Positions 1 through 8,821 are shown, counted from the first letter of the stretch. The stretch: 64,000 bases of DNA from Streptomyces sp. CB01580 (GCF_001905795.1 NZ_LIXJ01000021.1:1-64000), one strand, 5' to 3'. Made by a program: numbers and translations. Notes: a model not told the origin generated them from the letters alone.

Positions 1-324
1 CCAAGCGAAACAGCGAGGCTACCGTTCATGCGGGAAATCGACAGGGGGTTGGCGAGGTCGCGTACGGGTCTCGTTCTGGTCACCCCTGCGCTACTGACAC
101 GCCTCAAGCGCGGTGGCGTCTCTGACAAGGAGCTCTCGGAGCTCCTTGCACGTGACCTGCTGCTCCCTGTCATACACGAGACGACCTACGGCGAACTCCG
201 GGACGTCAGCCCCCTACTTGCATCCCGAAACGGGTTGGACACGGCTGAGGATTCACTGGCAGTAGTTGCCACCAAGATCGCAGAGCTGGTGGCCGTTGAG
301 GACGACCAGCTCGCGGTGAACTAA
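1..324 (+). CDS. TIR-domain protein, C-terminal part (cut by window edge)
   Basis: The frame is open from base 1, so the start lies outside the window; an ATG at 28 is internal. The visible residues fit the second half of a TIR domain: a 'GLARSRTGLVLVTPALL' strand and helix, then a 'DLLLPVIHE' strand typical of the TIR core, ending just after the predicted last helix. TIR domains in bacteria are mostly NAD-cleaving enzymes or signal producers in anti-phage systems, but the catalytic glutamate cannot be placed in this fragment. A second, unrelated TIR gene follows on the other strand (824-2281). What lies N-terminal to the domain is unknown. Confidence 0.7.
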   Translation, partial: PSETARLPFMREIDRGLARSRTGLVLVTPALLTRLKRGGVSDKELSELLARDLLLPVIHETTYGELRDVSPLLASRNGLDTAEDSLAVVATKIAELVAVEDDQLAVN

Positions 325-823
325 GGGCCTGAAGGTCGCCGCGGCCATCTATCCTGGCCAGGACGACGTTTCGGCTGAGGAAGGGCGAACGGCGCCCACG
401 CCGCCCTGGGGCAGTTCTTTGCTCCTGTACCAGCCGCCAGCCTGATCGCCTTGATGCATCGCCAAGGGGTTGTCCCGTGACAAGCGGTTCTGGGACAACC
501 CTCATGAGTTCGTGCATGGTTGGCGGTGGCGTGTCGAGGGCCGCGGTCTGGCTGTCTTGTTCATATTCGCACTGCCGCCGATGGCGGCGGCCTGCTGGTG
601 GGAGAACAGTCCGGCGACAGCTTGGATGATGTCGCTCACCTTCTCCGGATGGCCCTTGACGGGGCCCAATGAGATCAGAACTGAGACCGGATTCGTTGGG
701 ACTCGCCTGGACCCGGCCTTCACTGTGAGTCCCGCGCCGTGAGCCTCCTCTGAGTGGCGCGGGGCTTGAAGAACTCGGCCGCTTGGGGATCGGAGTGCCC
801 CGAGTCCAATTTCCCTGCTCCCC
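325..823. other. Unassigned stretch between two TIR genes
   Basis: I see no convincing gene. A minus-strand frame (GTG at 723 down to 502, 73 codons) directly downstream of the TIR membrane gene has reasonable codon use and an amphipathic helix around 'PEKVSDIIQAVAGLFSHQ'. It could be a small partner protein, but start and ribosome site are weak and no family is recognised. No clear terminator or repeat is seen. Confidence 0.3.
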
Positions 824-2281
824 CTAGCGTTTTCTCGCAGTCGCAAGCCGTGTACGGGACGGGGAGCTCAGCATGTCGACCCGCGCCTCTATCAGCGCGA
901 GCCGGCGCATGGCTTCCGCGTGGAACATCCGAGACTGCCACCGCTGATAGCGGTACACGCACTCCATGGTCATCCAAGCCAGCACCAACCCCACGAACCC
1001 AGCAGCCACGGGCGCTGTGTGCAGCCGCACTCCGCCTCCGCCTTCAAGGCTGCCTCCGAGGGGCAGAGTCCAGGCGAGCGTGAGGGCGACGGTGAGCGCC
1101 AACCACATGGCGTACCCGCTGAAAGCCCAGGGCTGCCTTTCACGCAGCCATAGCAGCCGCCCACGAGTTGCCGCCTGTGCCTGAGTCGACACGGCCCCCG
1201 CCAGCTCTCTGAGCGCGAACCGTGCCCGGTCCCGCTGCTCTCGCCGGATCGGAGCGACCCACTCCTGCGTACGAACGTCGAGCCGAGCGATCTCCCGCCG
1301 TACCACCGCCACCGGAGCTGCTGCTGGCATCGCCTCCGGCCACTCCACCCACCGTTCGCGGTCCTTCTTAAGGGAGCGTACGAAGCGGGCTGCCATCGGG
1401 CCGACGGCGATACACATGCCCAGCATCAGTACGACGGCGAAGGCGGGGCTCCGTCCCCACGCCTGGATCACGACGACTGCGGCGAACAACAGGAGGAAGA
1501 GCGGCACCGGATAAGTCGCCCGGAGGTAGTTCTCCTGTGTGGCGTCGTGCAGGTCACGTTCCCACGCCTGGATGGGACGGCGCATGAGGCCGCAGGTCAG
1601 CAGCGCAGCGACCAGGGCGACGCCCATCAGCCCAAGGGACGCCAGCGCCAGCAGCAGGGCGAGTGAGTCGTCGCCCGGTTCTGGGGTCGGCCCTCCGGCC
1701 ATTGCAGCCCACGGCACGACGATGCAGAGCGCGGCGGCGACGAGCCCGGTGGCCCACCCGAGCAGCCAGCCGGGCCGCCGAGTCGGACGTTCTTCGGAGG
1801 GGATCGGCACCCACTCAGGTGCCACCAGGGTCTCCAGCGTGGCGATCAGCTCCTCGACGGCCGCGTCCCAGTCGTCTGCGGTGATGCGATGCGCCTGGCG
1901 CAGGGAGAGATCGCGGATCGACGCGGGAAGCAGTTCGGGTGATGGTGGCTCCGCGGCGTCAAGGAGCAAAGGGATCACGGTCTTCCCAGCCGCGAGCGCG
2001 AGCTCGATCTCGATCCGCACCCAGTCGCCCACGCGGTCGAGGCATCGCTCGCCCGACGGGTTCCGCGCTTCCAGCCAGCCCTCCGGAATGGTGACGAGCA
2101 GAACCTCGCAGTCCTGCACTCGGCGCCTTAGGTCGTCCGGGTAGCGATTGCCCGGCAGCATGGACGATGTGTCGAGGAAGACCTGTGGTTCGCCGAAGTG
2201 ATGGCTGAGCCGTTCGCGCAGCCGGTGTACCGCATCTGTGGCACGCTGACTCCGGCGATAGTTGATGAAAACGCCTCCCAT
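824..2281 (-). CDS. TIR-domain protein with C-terminal membrane segments
   Basis: 485 aa. Residues 1-150 form a TIR domain beginning 'GGVFINYRRSQ', with 'EPQVFLDTSSMLPGNRY' as the BB-loop region and 'VLLVTIPEGW' as a core strand. The remaining two thirds carry about five or six hydrophobic segments (roughly 172-195, 205-232, 255-300, 396-416 and 428-450), so the TIR domain should face the cytoplasm from the membrane. Bacterial TIR domains often act as NADases or ADP-ribose-signal enzymes in phage defence; linkage to a membrane domain suggests a sensor or effector at the membrane, which is inference. It is transcribed away from the HIT gene at 2374. The ATG at 2281 fits the start of the TIR fold exactly. 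Confidence 0.8.
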   Translation of the reverse strand: MGGVFINYRRSQRATDAVHRLRERLSHHFGEPQVFLDTSSMLPGNRYPDDLRRRVQDCEVLLVTIPEGWLEARNPSGERCLDRVGDWVRIEIELALAAGKTVIPLLLDAAEPPSPELLPASIRDLSLRQAHRITADDWDAAVEELIATLETLVAPEWVPIPSEERPTRRPGWLLGWATGLVAAALCIVVPWAAMAGGPTPEPGDDSLALLLALASLGLMGVALVAALLTCGLMRRPIQAWERDLHDATQENYLRATYPVPLFLLLFAAVVVIQAWGRSPAFAVVLMLGMCIAVGPMAARFVRSLKKDRERWVEWPEAMPAAAPVAVVRREIARLDVRTQEWVAPIRREQRDRARFALRELAGAVSTQAQAATRGRLLWLRERQPWAFSGYAMWLALTVALTLAWTLPLGGSLEGGGGVRLHTAPVAAGFVGLVLAWMTMECVYRYQRWQSRMFHAEAMRRLALIEARVDMLSSPSRTRLATARKR

Positions 2282-2373
2282 GGCGGTGTCGCTCCTCCGC
2301 GTCCGTTCCTTCTGTCAGGGTGGTGGCCGGGGACTGCTGCGAAGCAGTCCGAACCTCGAAGGCGAGGACGCCC

Positions 2374-2817
2374 ATGCACCTGTGCCCGTTCTGTTCCATT
2401 GCAGCCGGCCGAGGCCCGGCTCGGATGATCTTCGAGGACGACCACACGCTGGTGTTCTTCCCCCTGGCCCCGGCGACGCTCGGCCACACGCTCGTGGTGC
2501 CCCGACTCCACGCGCCGGACCTCTGGGCCATGGCGCCGACGGAGGTAGAACGTCTTCTTGCGACCGCGCTCCGCGTTGGAGCCGCCTTGCGTGACCATCT
2601 CGCCCCCGAGGGCATGAATCTCATTCATTCCGCCGGCTCCGCCGCTTCCCAGACGGTGTTCCACGCCCATGTCCATCTGGTCCCACGGTGGCAGGGCGAC
2701 ACCATGGGTCCAATGTGGCCGGGAGACGGGGCGGAGGTCCGGGACACAGCCGAACTCGACGCACTGGCCGATGAGATGGCTGCCCTGCTGCTCCCGCCCA
2801 CGCCTCCGAGGCCGTGA
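2374..2817 (+). CDS. HIT family nucleotide hydrolase/transferase
   Basis: 147 aa from the ATG at 2374; a longer frame from 2320 would add residues unlike the family. The protein opens with a zinc-binding style 'CPFC' and contains the histidine triad 'HAHVHLVPRW' near residue 97, the signature (H-x-H-x-H) of HIT proteins that hydrolyse or transfer nucleoside monophosphates using the middle histidine. 'NLIHSAGSAASQTVFHAH' matches the usual glycine-rich turn plus Q before the triad. It is divergent from the TIR membrane gene and convergent with the membrane protein at 2819, so it is probably monocistronic. Substrate cannot be told. Confidence 0.9.
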   Translation: MHLCPFCSIAAGRGPARMIFEDDHTLVFFPLAPATLGHTLVVPRLHAPDLWAMAPTEVERLLATALRVGAALRDHLAPEGMNLIHSAGSAASQTVFHAHVHLVPRWQGDTMGPMWPGDGAEVRDTAELDALADEMAALLLPPTPPRP

Positions 2818-2818
2818 T

Positions 2819-3274
2819 TCAGCGGGCCACGAGAACCACCACGAAATGTGCGATCAGCAGGGCACCATAGAACAGCACCAGTGTCTGAGAGAAGGCCGCC
2901 TTCACCAGCGTCACCCTCGCCAGGTACGGTCCGACATTCATCGACAGCATCTCCACGGTACTGTCGGGGCTCCGAGCGTCTTCATAGAGGGCTCGGAAGA
3001 GTCGTTCTTGGCGTAGGAAGTATGAGTCGAGGGACCAGAAGCCCAGCAACGGGACGGTTCCGCTCAGCGCGATCTGCCAGCTGAGCTGCCCTGCTGAGAG
3101 CGCCAGGATGGCGGCAGTGATCGTCATCGCCCAGCCCTTGAGCAGGAACGAGTTGTTGCCCAGCCTCGTGACGATGGCCTGGATGAACTCCAAGTGTTTT
3201 ATCCGGTCGGCGCTCAGTGGAGTGCCGCTCGTGGTACTGACGTCCGCTGCGTCGCTGCTGATGCTCACTGACAT
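2819..3274 (-). CDS. Small two-helix membrane protein, uncharacterised family
   Basis: 151 aa with ATG at 3274; longer starts give unrelated arginine-rich sequence. The segment 'LEFIQAIVTRLGNNSFLLKGW' region is followed by two transmembrane helices (about residues 48-85) and then 'SLDSYFLRQERLFRALYEDAR', a pattern I recognise from a widespread but uncharacterised two-TM family often found in accessory islands. A third hydrophobic helix closes the protein. It lies 35 bp downstream of the polytopic gene 3310-4119 on the same strand and likely shares its transcript. The architecture resembles small membrane effectors of defence systems, but that is only analogy. Confidence 0.7.
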   Translation of the reverse strand: MSVSISSDAADVSTTSGTPLSADRIKHLEFIQAIVTRLGNNSFLLKGWAMTITAAILALSAGQLSWQIALSGTVPLLGFWSLDSYFLRQERLFRALYEDARSPDSTVEMLSMNVGPYLARVTLVKAAFSQTLVLFYGALLIAHFVVVLVAR

Positions 3275-3309
3275 GGTCCCCCTCCGTCGGACATGCCCAC
3301 GTCGAGAGA

Positions 3310-4119
3310 TTATCGCGGGGCCGGCGTTTCGGGTTCCGGGCCGCCGCTGGTGGTTGGCCCCGGCTCTGCGTCGCGCGTGAGCCCTTGACCGCGTCCTCTG
3401 AGCCTGACCAACTCGACGGCGCTCAGAGCCACGGTGATCAGGAGCGCGGTGAGCGCGAACGGGTCCTTGAGGTTGGCGGGTGTGGCAACAATGCCTCCAG
3501 AGAACTCGTCTACGACGATCGCGCCCACCGCCACAAACGGAGCTGCGAGAGAAGGCAGCGCAGGATGGGCATTGGCCGCGTTGAAGATCGTGCCCGCGAC
3601 GCTGAGAGGAGCGAGCAAGAGGAAGATCCCTGCGGGAAGCAGGACCAGAGTCGCGGTGATGAGGCTCACGAACGCGTTGTTGTACTCCTCGATCGAGTTC
3701 ATCGACCAGGTCACCACTCCGGTCGTCGTGCCCGCCAGAGCAAGGACGGAGAGCGGGCCGGGGACCGTGAAGTCCCCAGCGTCGACGAGGAACAGGCGAA
3801 CCAGGCGGGGGCGGCGTCTGCCGGCTGGAGCAACCAGGACGTACACGCCTGCCAGGATGACGAGAACGAAGCTCGTAGCGATCGCCATCAGCCCGTACTT
3901 GACGATCACGGCGTCCACCCATTTAAAGAACCCGCCAGTGGTGAGCCCATACCGATACGTCAGGGTCAGCACCACGGCGACCGTGACGACTGTGCGTGCG
4001 ATAGCGAACAGGGAGAAGGACGTACGGAGGAACAGGGTCACGATGGTGAGCCCCACGAGCACCCACGTGCCCACGATCTGAATCAGCCAGAGCACGAAGG
4101 CTCCTAACGCGCCGAGCAT
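3310..4119 (-). CDS. Polytopic membrane protein of unknown function
   Basis: 269 aa from ATG at 4119. I count about six hydrophobic segments (residues 1-30, 42-62, 70-98, 120-140, 150-175 and 185-240) and a proline-rich hydrophilic tail. No catalytic motif or family is recognised. It precedes the two-TM gene on the same strand, suggesting a two-gene membrane module beside the TIR genes. Confidence 0.65.
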   Translation of the reverse strand: MLGALGAFVLWLIQIVGTWVLVGLTIVTLFLRTSFSLFAIARTVVTVAVVLTLTYRYGLTTGGFFKWVDAVIVKYGLMAIATSFVLVILAGVYVLVAPAGRRRPRLVRLFLVDAGDFTVPGPLSVLALAGTTTGVVTWSMNSIEEYNNAFVSLITATLVLLPAGIFLLLAPLSVAGTIFNAANAHPALPSLAAPFVAVGAIVVDEFSGGIVATPANLKDPFALTALLITVALSAVELVRLRGRGQGLTRDAEPGPTTSGGPEPETPAPR

Positions 4120-4144
4120 TTAGCACCTTCCTGCGAGGGATGTG

Positions 4145-4245
4145 TTGAGCGCCTCGATGAGTGATTGATCACCGAGAGGGGGTCGGTATCAATCTGTTTA
4201 TTCCCCCGATTTGTTCAGCCAGCCAGTGGCGCGTCCGATACGGCT
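4145..4245 (-). pseudogene. Remnant of an XRE-family helix-turn-helix gene
   Basis: This stretch aligns base for base with about 100 bp of the intact XRE regulator gene near 9882-9980 (both on the minus strand), at roughly 75 percent identity with small indels. Shared runs include 'gtgatcaccgagag' on the plus strand. Translated on the minus strand it gives 'WLAEQIGGINRL', corresponding to 'WLSKAENNRIELDRL' of the intact HTH, and then loses frame. No start or downstream domain is left. The rest of the gap to 4476 shows no supported gene. Confidence 0.6.
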
Positions 4246-4476
4246 CGTCAGGGCTCACGCCGACGCGCTGCTAGGCGATGAGCTCGCTGGTCTATCAGAT
4301 GCTCTGGCATTCCTCACCCAGCCTGCCCCGGCCCCTGCAGCCGACGAGATCGCACTTTGGGTCATCAGGCACCTTGATGGAGTTGATGGTGACGAGACCG
4401 CACCTGCGTCGGTGACGGGCCGCAGGCGGCGGGACCACCGCACAGCAGACAGCGGCGAGGCTCTCTCCATTGTGTC

Positions 4477-4755
4477 TTAGTCGCCGTCACGGACGTCGTG
4501 AAGGGCCGTCACGTAGCCGACCTCAAGGGCTTGCGTGATCAACTGCTGCAGCTCTGTCGGTACGTACAGGAGCTGATGTCCGGCACCGGAGAAGAGGTTG
4601 GCCGCAGCGTGTTGAGCGGCGTCGGCGTGCTCGCTGGGAATGTTTGCGGCGTGCATGTCCCGGATGGCTCGTGCAGCGTTCTTGATCGCGTCATGCGGAG
4701 ACGAAGTCAGGGCGGCGTATCCGCATCTTGCCCGTGGGACGGAAGGCCGCCTCAC
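4477..4755 (-). CDS. Small hypothetical protein
   Basis: Up to 92 aa; the true start may be an internal codon, because the first 20 residues look unlike the rest. The segment from 'DAIKNAARAIRDMHAA' to 'ALEVGYVTALHDVRDGD' is alpha-helical and protein-like with good codon bias, and resembles small helical proteins seen in Streptomyces accessory regions. No function is assigned. It is divergent from the GIY-YIG gene. Confidence 0.5.
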   Translation of the reverse strand: MRRPSVPRARCGYAALTSSPHDAIKNAARAIRDMHAANIPSEHADAAQHAAANLFSGAGHQLLYVPTELQQLITQALEVGYVTALHDVRDGD

Positions 4756-4825
4756 ACAGCGCTGGGGCCGCGAGCGCGTGGGAGCCCGGCAGCGATGTCA
4801 CTGGCGCCGACTAGTCTCCCGAAGC

Positions 4826-5386
4826 ATGCCGATAGTCCTGGGTGTTCTGGCGCTGCACGCAATCGAAGATGTCATCACTGCCACCGCCGGTGAGCTTGAG
4901 TGGACACGATCCGACCCGCTAGACCCGGATGCCCGCGCGCAACTGCCTTGGGCACCTGGCGTGTACGTGTGGTCGTCACGGCTGACCCACCAGGTGCTGT
5001 ACATCGGGAAGGCGTCGGGGAAGACCGGTCTGCGCAGCAGGCTCGGGTCGCAAGAACTGCGCTGGGTGCGCGAGGGCCACGAGGCCGTCGAAGCCGGAGT
5101 TGACGATGCGTACGTGGCGGACCACTGGGAGTCGTTTAGTCGCGTGATGGTCACTCGTGACGCCGTGGTGTGGTGGGCCCCGACCGCGGATGCGGCGGCA
5201 GCCCGGCAATGGGAACGCAACCTCCTGCAGTTGGCGATCCGGGAAACCAGCACGGTCCCCATAGTCAACGGCGGTGCCTGGTGGAATCGCTCTATGTTCT
5301 GGACCGCTGCTCGCTCCTGGGCGCAAGCTGCTGCAGGCCGAGCCGCCTCGCGTCGCAGAGACGCTGCTCTGACAGAGGCAGCCTGA
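4826..5386 (+). CDS. GIY-YIG-type nuclease-fold protein
   Basis: 186 aa from the ATG at 4826, chosen because the preceding in-frame residues are arginine-rich and overlap the divergent gene. 'PGVYVWSS' and 'VLYIGKASGKTGLRSRL' match the two strands and the following arginine of the GIY-YIG fold, whose members cut DNA (homing endonucleases, UvrC, some restriction enzymes). The expected catalytic glutamate could be in the 'EAVEAGVDDAY' or 'ARQWERNLLQLA' helix; the latter fits the family position. No DNA-binding domain is visible. It sits among mobile-element cargo, 124 bp before a DUF317 gene. Confidence 0.7.
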   Translation: MPIVLGVLALHAIEDVITATAGELEWTRSDPLDPDARAQLPWAPGVYVWSSRLTHQVLYIGKASGKTGLRSRLGSQELRWVREGHEAVEAGVDDAYVADHWESFSRVMVTRDAVVWWAPTADAAAARQWERNLLQLAIRETSTVPIVNGGAWWNRSMFWTAARSWAQAAAGRAASRRRDAALTEAA

Positions 5387-5509
5387 TCACGGCCAGGGCA
5401 CCTGGTGACGGGTGGGCTCGCTGTCGTGCCCCGTACGGATGGCAGGGGGACAGTTCGCCGGGGGCAGACAGGAAAGACCGCGGGAAGGGGTGGTGCACGT
5501 CGGTATCGC

Positions 5510-6298
5510 ATGTCAACGTACAACGCCCTGCCCGAGATCCATTCCCAAGCCCTGGAGGCGCCTCTGCACCCGCATCACCCCGTGGAGTCCTTCCCTGATG
5601 CAGCGGACCCGGTCTACTGGGTCACCCCGCGCCACCTGGCTGGTGACGACAGTGCTCTCGCCGAGAAAGTCGGCGACGCCCTGACCGATCTCGGCTGGCG
5701 CATGTGGCCGACTGCCCGCAACACCCTCCTGTACGTGAGCCCGGACGGACTGTGTGGCGCCGAGTGGATCCTCGCGGCGTACCCGTTCAAGTTGGGCGGG
5801 CTGCCTGTTGCCTGGCAGTTGAGCCACCGGCCACATGGCGCCGACGTCATGACCGAATGGAACGCGTACTTCACCTCAGGCGTCCCGTACGAGGTGCTCA
5901 TCGATCTCCTCGTTTCGCTCGGCACCGGCTCGCCGCTCGACAGCCGTGGTGAAGACCATGAGACGGTCCTCAACGCGCTGAGCGTCCAGGGCTGGTTTCG
6001 TGACGCGGACCGACCGCGGACTGCCGCCATGGACCCCGGCTTCTCTGCCAGCGTCTCCCTGGAACTGCAGCCGGCCTTGATCCAGGACGCCGATCCGCGC
6101 CCAGACCAGGTGGGGTGGCAGGCGTGGGCCGAGCCTGTCATCGGCGCCCCGTACCTGTGGTGCGCGAGTTTCAGCGCCAGCGTCCCCCATGAGCTGGTTG
6201 CGGCATTCGCCTCCTCGCTTGCTTCGCCGGCGCCGGTGCCCCGCCGGACGTGGCCCGCAAGTGCCGAGCGGCGCCTGACCGTCGTCCGCTGTAGCTGA
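5510..6298 (+). CDS. DUF317 domain protein
   Basis: 262 aa from the ATG at 5510 ('MSTYNALPEI'). Two DUF317-like units are visible: 'VYWVTPRHLAGDDS' with 'CGAEWILAAYPFKLGGLPVAW' features (residues 35-130), and a second half ending 'LWCASFSASVPHELVAAFASSLA'. DUF317 is largely restricted to Streptomyces and relatives, is often found in mobile elements, and has no established function. It lies in a plus-strand group with a zinc-binding protein and a lipoprotein. Confidence 0.8.
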   Translation: MSTYNALPEIHSQALEAPLHPHHPVESFPDAADPVYWVTPRHLAGDDSALAEKVGDALTDLGWRMWPTARNTLLYVSPDGLCGAEWILAAYPFKLGGLPVAWQLSHRPHGADVMTEWNAYFTSGVPYEVLIDLLVSLGTGSPLDSRGEDHETVLNALSVQGWFRDADRPRTAAMDPGFSASVSLELQPALIQDADPRPDQVGWQAWAEPVIGAPYLWCASFSASVPHELVAAFASSLASPAPVPRRTWPASAERRLTVVRCS

Positions 6299-6356
6299 AC
6301 CCTCAGCAGTCCGAGGGCAGCCAACAAGCTGCCCCCGCCGCCGTTCAATCACAGAG

Positions 6357-6797
6357 ATGGAGATCTACTTGTTCCGACGACGTGCTCGCGCTGACCGGGA
6401 GTTCCGCGAAGTACAGCGTGCGGTCCAGGCATTGTTGGTGATGCACACCAAGTGGCCGGAGGCCCCCGCTACGGTCACTGAGCCGGCCGACACCGTGGTG
6501 GTCCCCGACTTCCTGCCGCCGGACCTCCGGCCGGTGACCCGCCAGGACGTCGAGGGCTTCATGATGCGCTGGGACATGCCGCTCGTCATCGATGACGAAG
6601 TCCACGCCTGCCCGTGCGGCGCATACCGGAACTGGATCGTCTTCAACATGCGCGACGACTCGGTGTGGCTGCGCTGCGAGGCCGGCCACGCGACCGAGGA
6701 GCCCCGGCTGGACACCGCCTGGTACAACCGCAACTCCCTGCCGGTCGACGCGTTCCACCCCACCCTCAAAGACGGCCTGCGCCACCTCGGCCACTGA
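6357..6797 (+). CDS. Hypothetical protein with a possible zinc site
   Basis: 146 aa from ATG at 6357. 'HACPCGAYRNW' followed by 'WLRCEAGHATEEP' gives a Cys-x-Cys...Cys-x3-His arrangement in the second half that could bind zinc. The N-terminal half is a charged helix. No family recognised. It starts 58 bp after the DUF317 gene and precedes the lipoprotein by 97 bp. Confidence 0.6.
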   Translation: MEIYLFRRRARADREFREVQRAVQALLVMHTKWPEAPATVTEPADTVVVPDFLPPDLRPVTRQDVEGFMMRWDMPLVIDDEVHACPCGAYRNWIVFNMRDDSVWLRCEAGHATEEPRLDTAWYNRNSLPVDAFHPTLKDGLRHLGH

Positions 6798-6894
6798 AGA
6801 TGCGAAACCCCTTCCCCCACCCCTGCGTTCGGCGGCACCCGGAGAGCCGACCTGGTCAGACCATCCGTTTCGAATCGCCAAAGGGGTTTCACGT

Positions 6895-7617
6895 ATGCGC
6901 CGCTCCACCACGACCGCCCTCGCCCTGAACGCCACAGCAGTGGTCCTCGCCCTGACCGGCTGCGCCAGCCACGCCGAGCCCGCCGGTACCTCGGCCGCCT
7001 CCTCCGCACCCGCGCAACGTGGCGGCAGCGGCAGTGGCAGCACGCCCTCGGCACTCGCTCCTGTGTCTTCGGCCCAGCTGAGCCAGCGGCTGCTGAACGA
7101 GGCCGACCTAGGCAACGGCTACACCCGCAAGCCCGAGACCTTGCGCTGTAACGAAGACGTCACCGTCATCGGCTGCCCGGCGCTGGAGAAGCTCGGCAGC
7201 GACTCGGCCACCGGCGCCAGCCTAGACTTCCACCGCAAGGCGAAGGCGTCCTTCACCTACACGGGTAGCACCAGCGCCGAGGTGAATGAGGAGCTGTACA
7301 GCGACAGCCCGGCGAAGCTGTCCAAGGGCATCTCGAAGGTCTTCGACGCGATGCTCTCCTGCCCCTCGTACCAGGTGGCGTCGGGCAGCACCGTCGTCGA
7401 CATGGGCACCGAGAAGTCGACCGCGCCAAACCTCGGCGACGAGCAGTGGAGCCAGCTGCTCACCTTCTCCGCCGGCGGGCAACGTAGCGTCGTCAAGCAG
7501 ACGGCTATCCGCACCGGCAACATCCTGATGCTCGTCTCCGGCTCGCCGGGCCTCGTGGATGCCCACCTGGACAGTGCGCTGGCCAAGGCGTGGCACGCAG
7601 GCTCAGTGCCCCGCTGA
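6895..7617 (+). CDS. Secreted lipoprotein, unknown function
   Basis: 240 aa. The ATG at 6895 is preceded by 'aaggggtttcacgt', giving a good ribosome site, and starts a signal peptide with the lipobox 'ALTGC' (Cys about residue 23). A Ser/Gly/Ala-rich linker (25-55) leads to a globular domain with several cysteines ('LRCNEDVTVIGCPAL', 'MLSCPSY') resembling the sensor-like extracellular domains of actinobacterial lipoproteins. A longer frame upstream overlaps the preceding gene and is rejected. The protein should be anchored to the outer face of the membrane. Confidence 0.8.
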   Translation: MRRSTTTALALNATAVVLALTGCASHAEPAGTSAASSAPAQRGGSGSGSTPSALAPVSSAQLSQRLLNEADLGNGYTRKPETLRCNEDVTVIGCPALEKLGSDSATGASLDFHRKAKASFTYTGSTSAEVNEELYSDSPAKLSKGISKVFDAMLSCPSYQVASGSTVVDMGTEKSTAPNLGDEQWSQLLTFSAGGQRSVVKQTAIRTGNILMLVSGSPGLVDAHLDSALAKAWHAGSVPR

Positions 7618-7639
7618 CCCGTTGCGAAGCCGACGGCCC

Positions 7640-8164
7640 TCAGGGACTGGGCTTCGCACGAAGGCGCTTGTTCTCCTCCTCCAGCGCCGCTACTCGCTGT
7701 TCGAGCTCGGCTCGCGTCGGCCGTTTCCGCAGTTGAGACGGGGGAGGCTGCGGAGGTTCGGGGCGCTCGCCAAGCAGTCCGATGGGCTCGTAGGCCACAA
7801 TCGTCAGATCCTCTACCTCGCATTCAGGGCATCGCTTGGTGTAGGCCCCGGCAGCAATGGGGTCACTGTGCGAGTAGTGCGCCTGTGTCTCAACGATGTG
7901 GCCGCAGTAGAGGCGAGCACGCCACCGCATGATCTCGTGGTCGTGCCTTTCGAAGCTCGAGATGAGCTTGGCGACCTCTTCGAACGTCTGGCGGCGATGC
8001 TCCGCCATCGCCGGGTCTGCTTGGCATTTCGCGAAATCCTCATCAGCCATCCGCTGAGCGGCTAGGCGAATCTCCTCGCTTTCCTTCTGACGACGGTGGT
8101 CCCTGCGAGTGAGCTCGTAGTCCTCAAGCGGAACGCCGTGGCTTCGGTATTCGACTTCACGCAT
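7640..8164 (-). CDS. Hypothetical protein with Cys/His cluster and coiled coil
   Basis: 174 aa from ATG at 8164 ('MREVEYRSHG'). A helical N-terminal half rich in charged residues leads to 'LYCGHIVETQAHYSH' and 'KRCPECEVEDL', which together could bind zinc. The C-terminus 'LEQRVAALEEENKRLRAKP' is a short leucine-zipper-like coiled coil, suggesting dimerisation. No family recognised; it is convergent with the lipoprotein gene and upstream regions give no clear promoter. Confidence 0.65.
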   Translation of the reverse strand: MREVEYRSHGVPLEDYELTRRDHRRQKESEEIRLAAQRMADEDFAKCQADPAMAEHRRQTFEEVAKLISSFERHDHEIMRWRARLYCGHIVETQAHYSHSDPIAAGAYTKRCPECEVEDLTIVAYEPIGLLGERPEPPQPPPSQLRKRPTRAELEQRVAALEEENKRLRAKPSP

Positions 8165-8338
8165 GGCAAGCAGCGTATGAACGGTGCCCCGACGGGCCGT
8201 GCAGAAGTTCGCTCCTGGGAACCTCCCGCCCGGAATCTGATCCGTACTGACCAGAGAAGGCCGAAGATAATCGGTGAAGGCCGTGCGCGCTGCGGCTCCA
8301 CAGCACCGGGTGACCTGCAATCACGGCACTCAAGAGTC

Positions 8339-8821
8339 CTACGACGTGGCTCCGGGTGCCATTCCATGCTCGAGGTAGGCAGTTACGCCGGTGCCCCGGG
8401 CCTCGGCGCCCGCGGTGATGCGGCGGACCAGGCGGGGGATGGTGAGCTCTGACAGTTCGTCGAGGCTGTGGAAGGCGTAGCCGCGGAGCTCGTCGGCCTG
8501 GAGCGCGATGTGCTGGCACTCGTCCGTGCTGAGCTGCCCGCCGTCGAAGAGGTAGAGGACTTTGTCCCCCTCACCCGGATTCGGTGCCCAGTCCACGACG
8601 AGGAGGCGGCCGATGGTCGGCTTGATGCCGAGCTCTTCGTGGACCTCGCGTACGCAGGCTTGCAGTGGGGACTCTCCGCGCTCGACGTACCCGCCGGGGA
8701 TGTCGCGGTAGTCCTTGTACGACGGCTCGACGAGCAGGACCCGGCCGGCGTCGTCGAAGAACAGCGCGCCGGCGGCCATGCGCGGGTGGGCCATCTTCGC
8801 CTCGTGCTCGTTCTCGCTCAC
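8339..8821 (-). CDS. Nudix hydrolase
   Basis: 160 aa from a GTG at 8821 ('SENEHEAK'); an ATG at residue 10 is an alternative. The Nudix box is intact, 'GGYVERGESPLQACVREVHE' followed by 'ELGI', matching G-x5-E-x7-R-E-x2-E-E-L-G. It therefore probably hydrolyses a nucleoside diphosphate linked to another moiety using Mg2+. It begins 10 bp after the stop of the XRE/TPR-like regulator and is probably co-transcribed with it; the pair faces the aminoacyl-tRNA-synthetase operon. Substrate unknown. Confidence 0.85.
   Translation of the reverse strand: MSENEHEAKMAHPRMAAGALFFDDAGRVLLVEPSYKDYRDIPGGYVERGESPLQACVREVHEELGIKPTIGRLLVVDWAPNPGEGDKVLYLFDGGQLSTDECQHIALQADELRGYAFHSLDELSELTIPRLVRRITAGAEARGTGVTAYLEHGMAPGATS

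Noticed and set aside
502..723. Small minus-strand gene downstream of the TIR membrane gene
   Set aside because: Weak start and ribosome site and no family; kept only as a note in the unassigned stretch.
4211..4480. Plus-strand 89-codon frame over the XRE remnant
   Set aside because: Third-position GC is poor, no ribosome site is clear, and its start is antisense to the remnant HTH.
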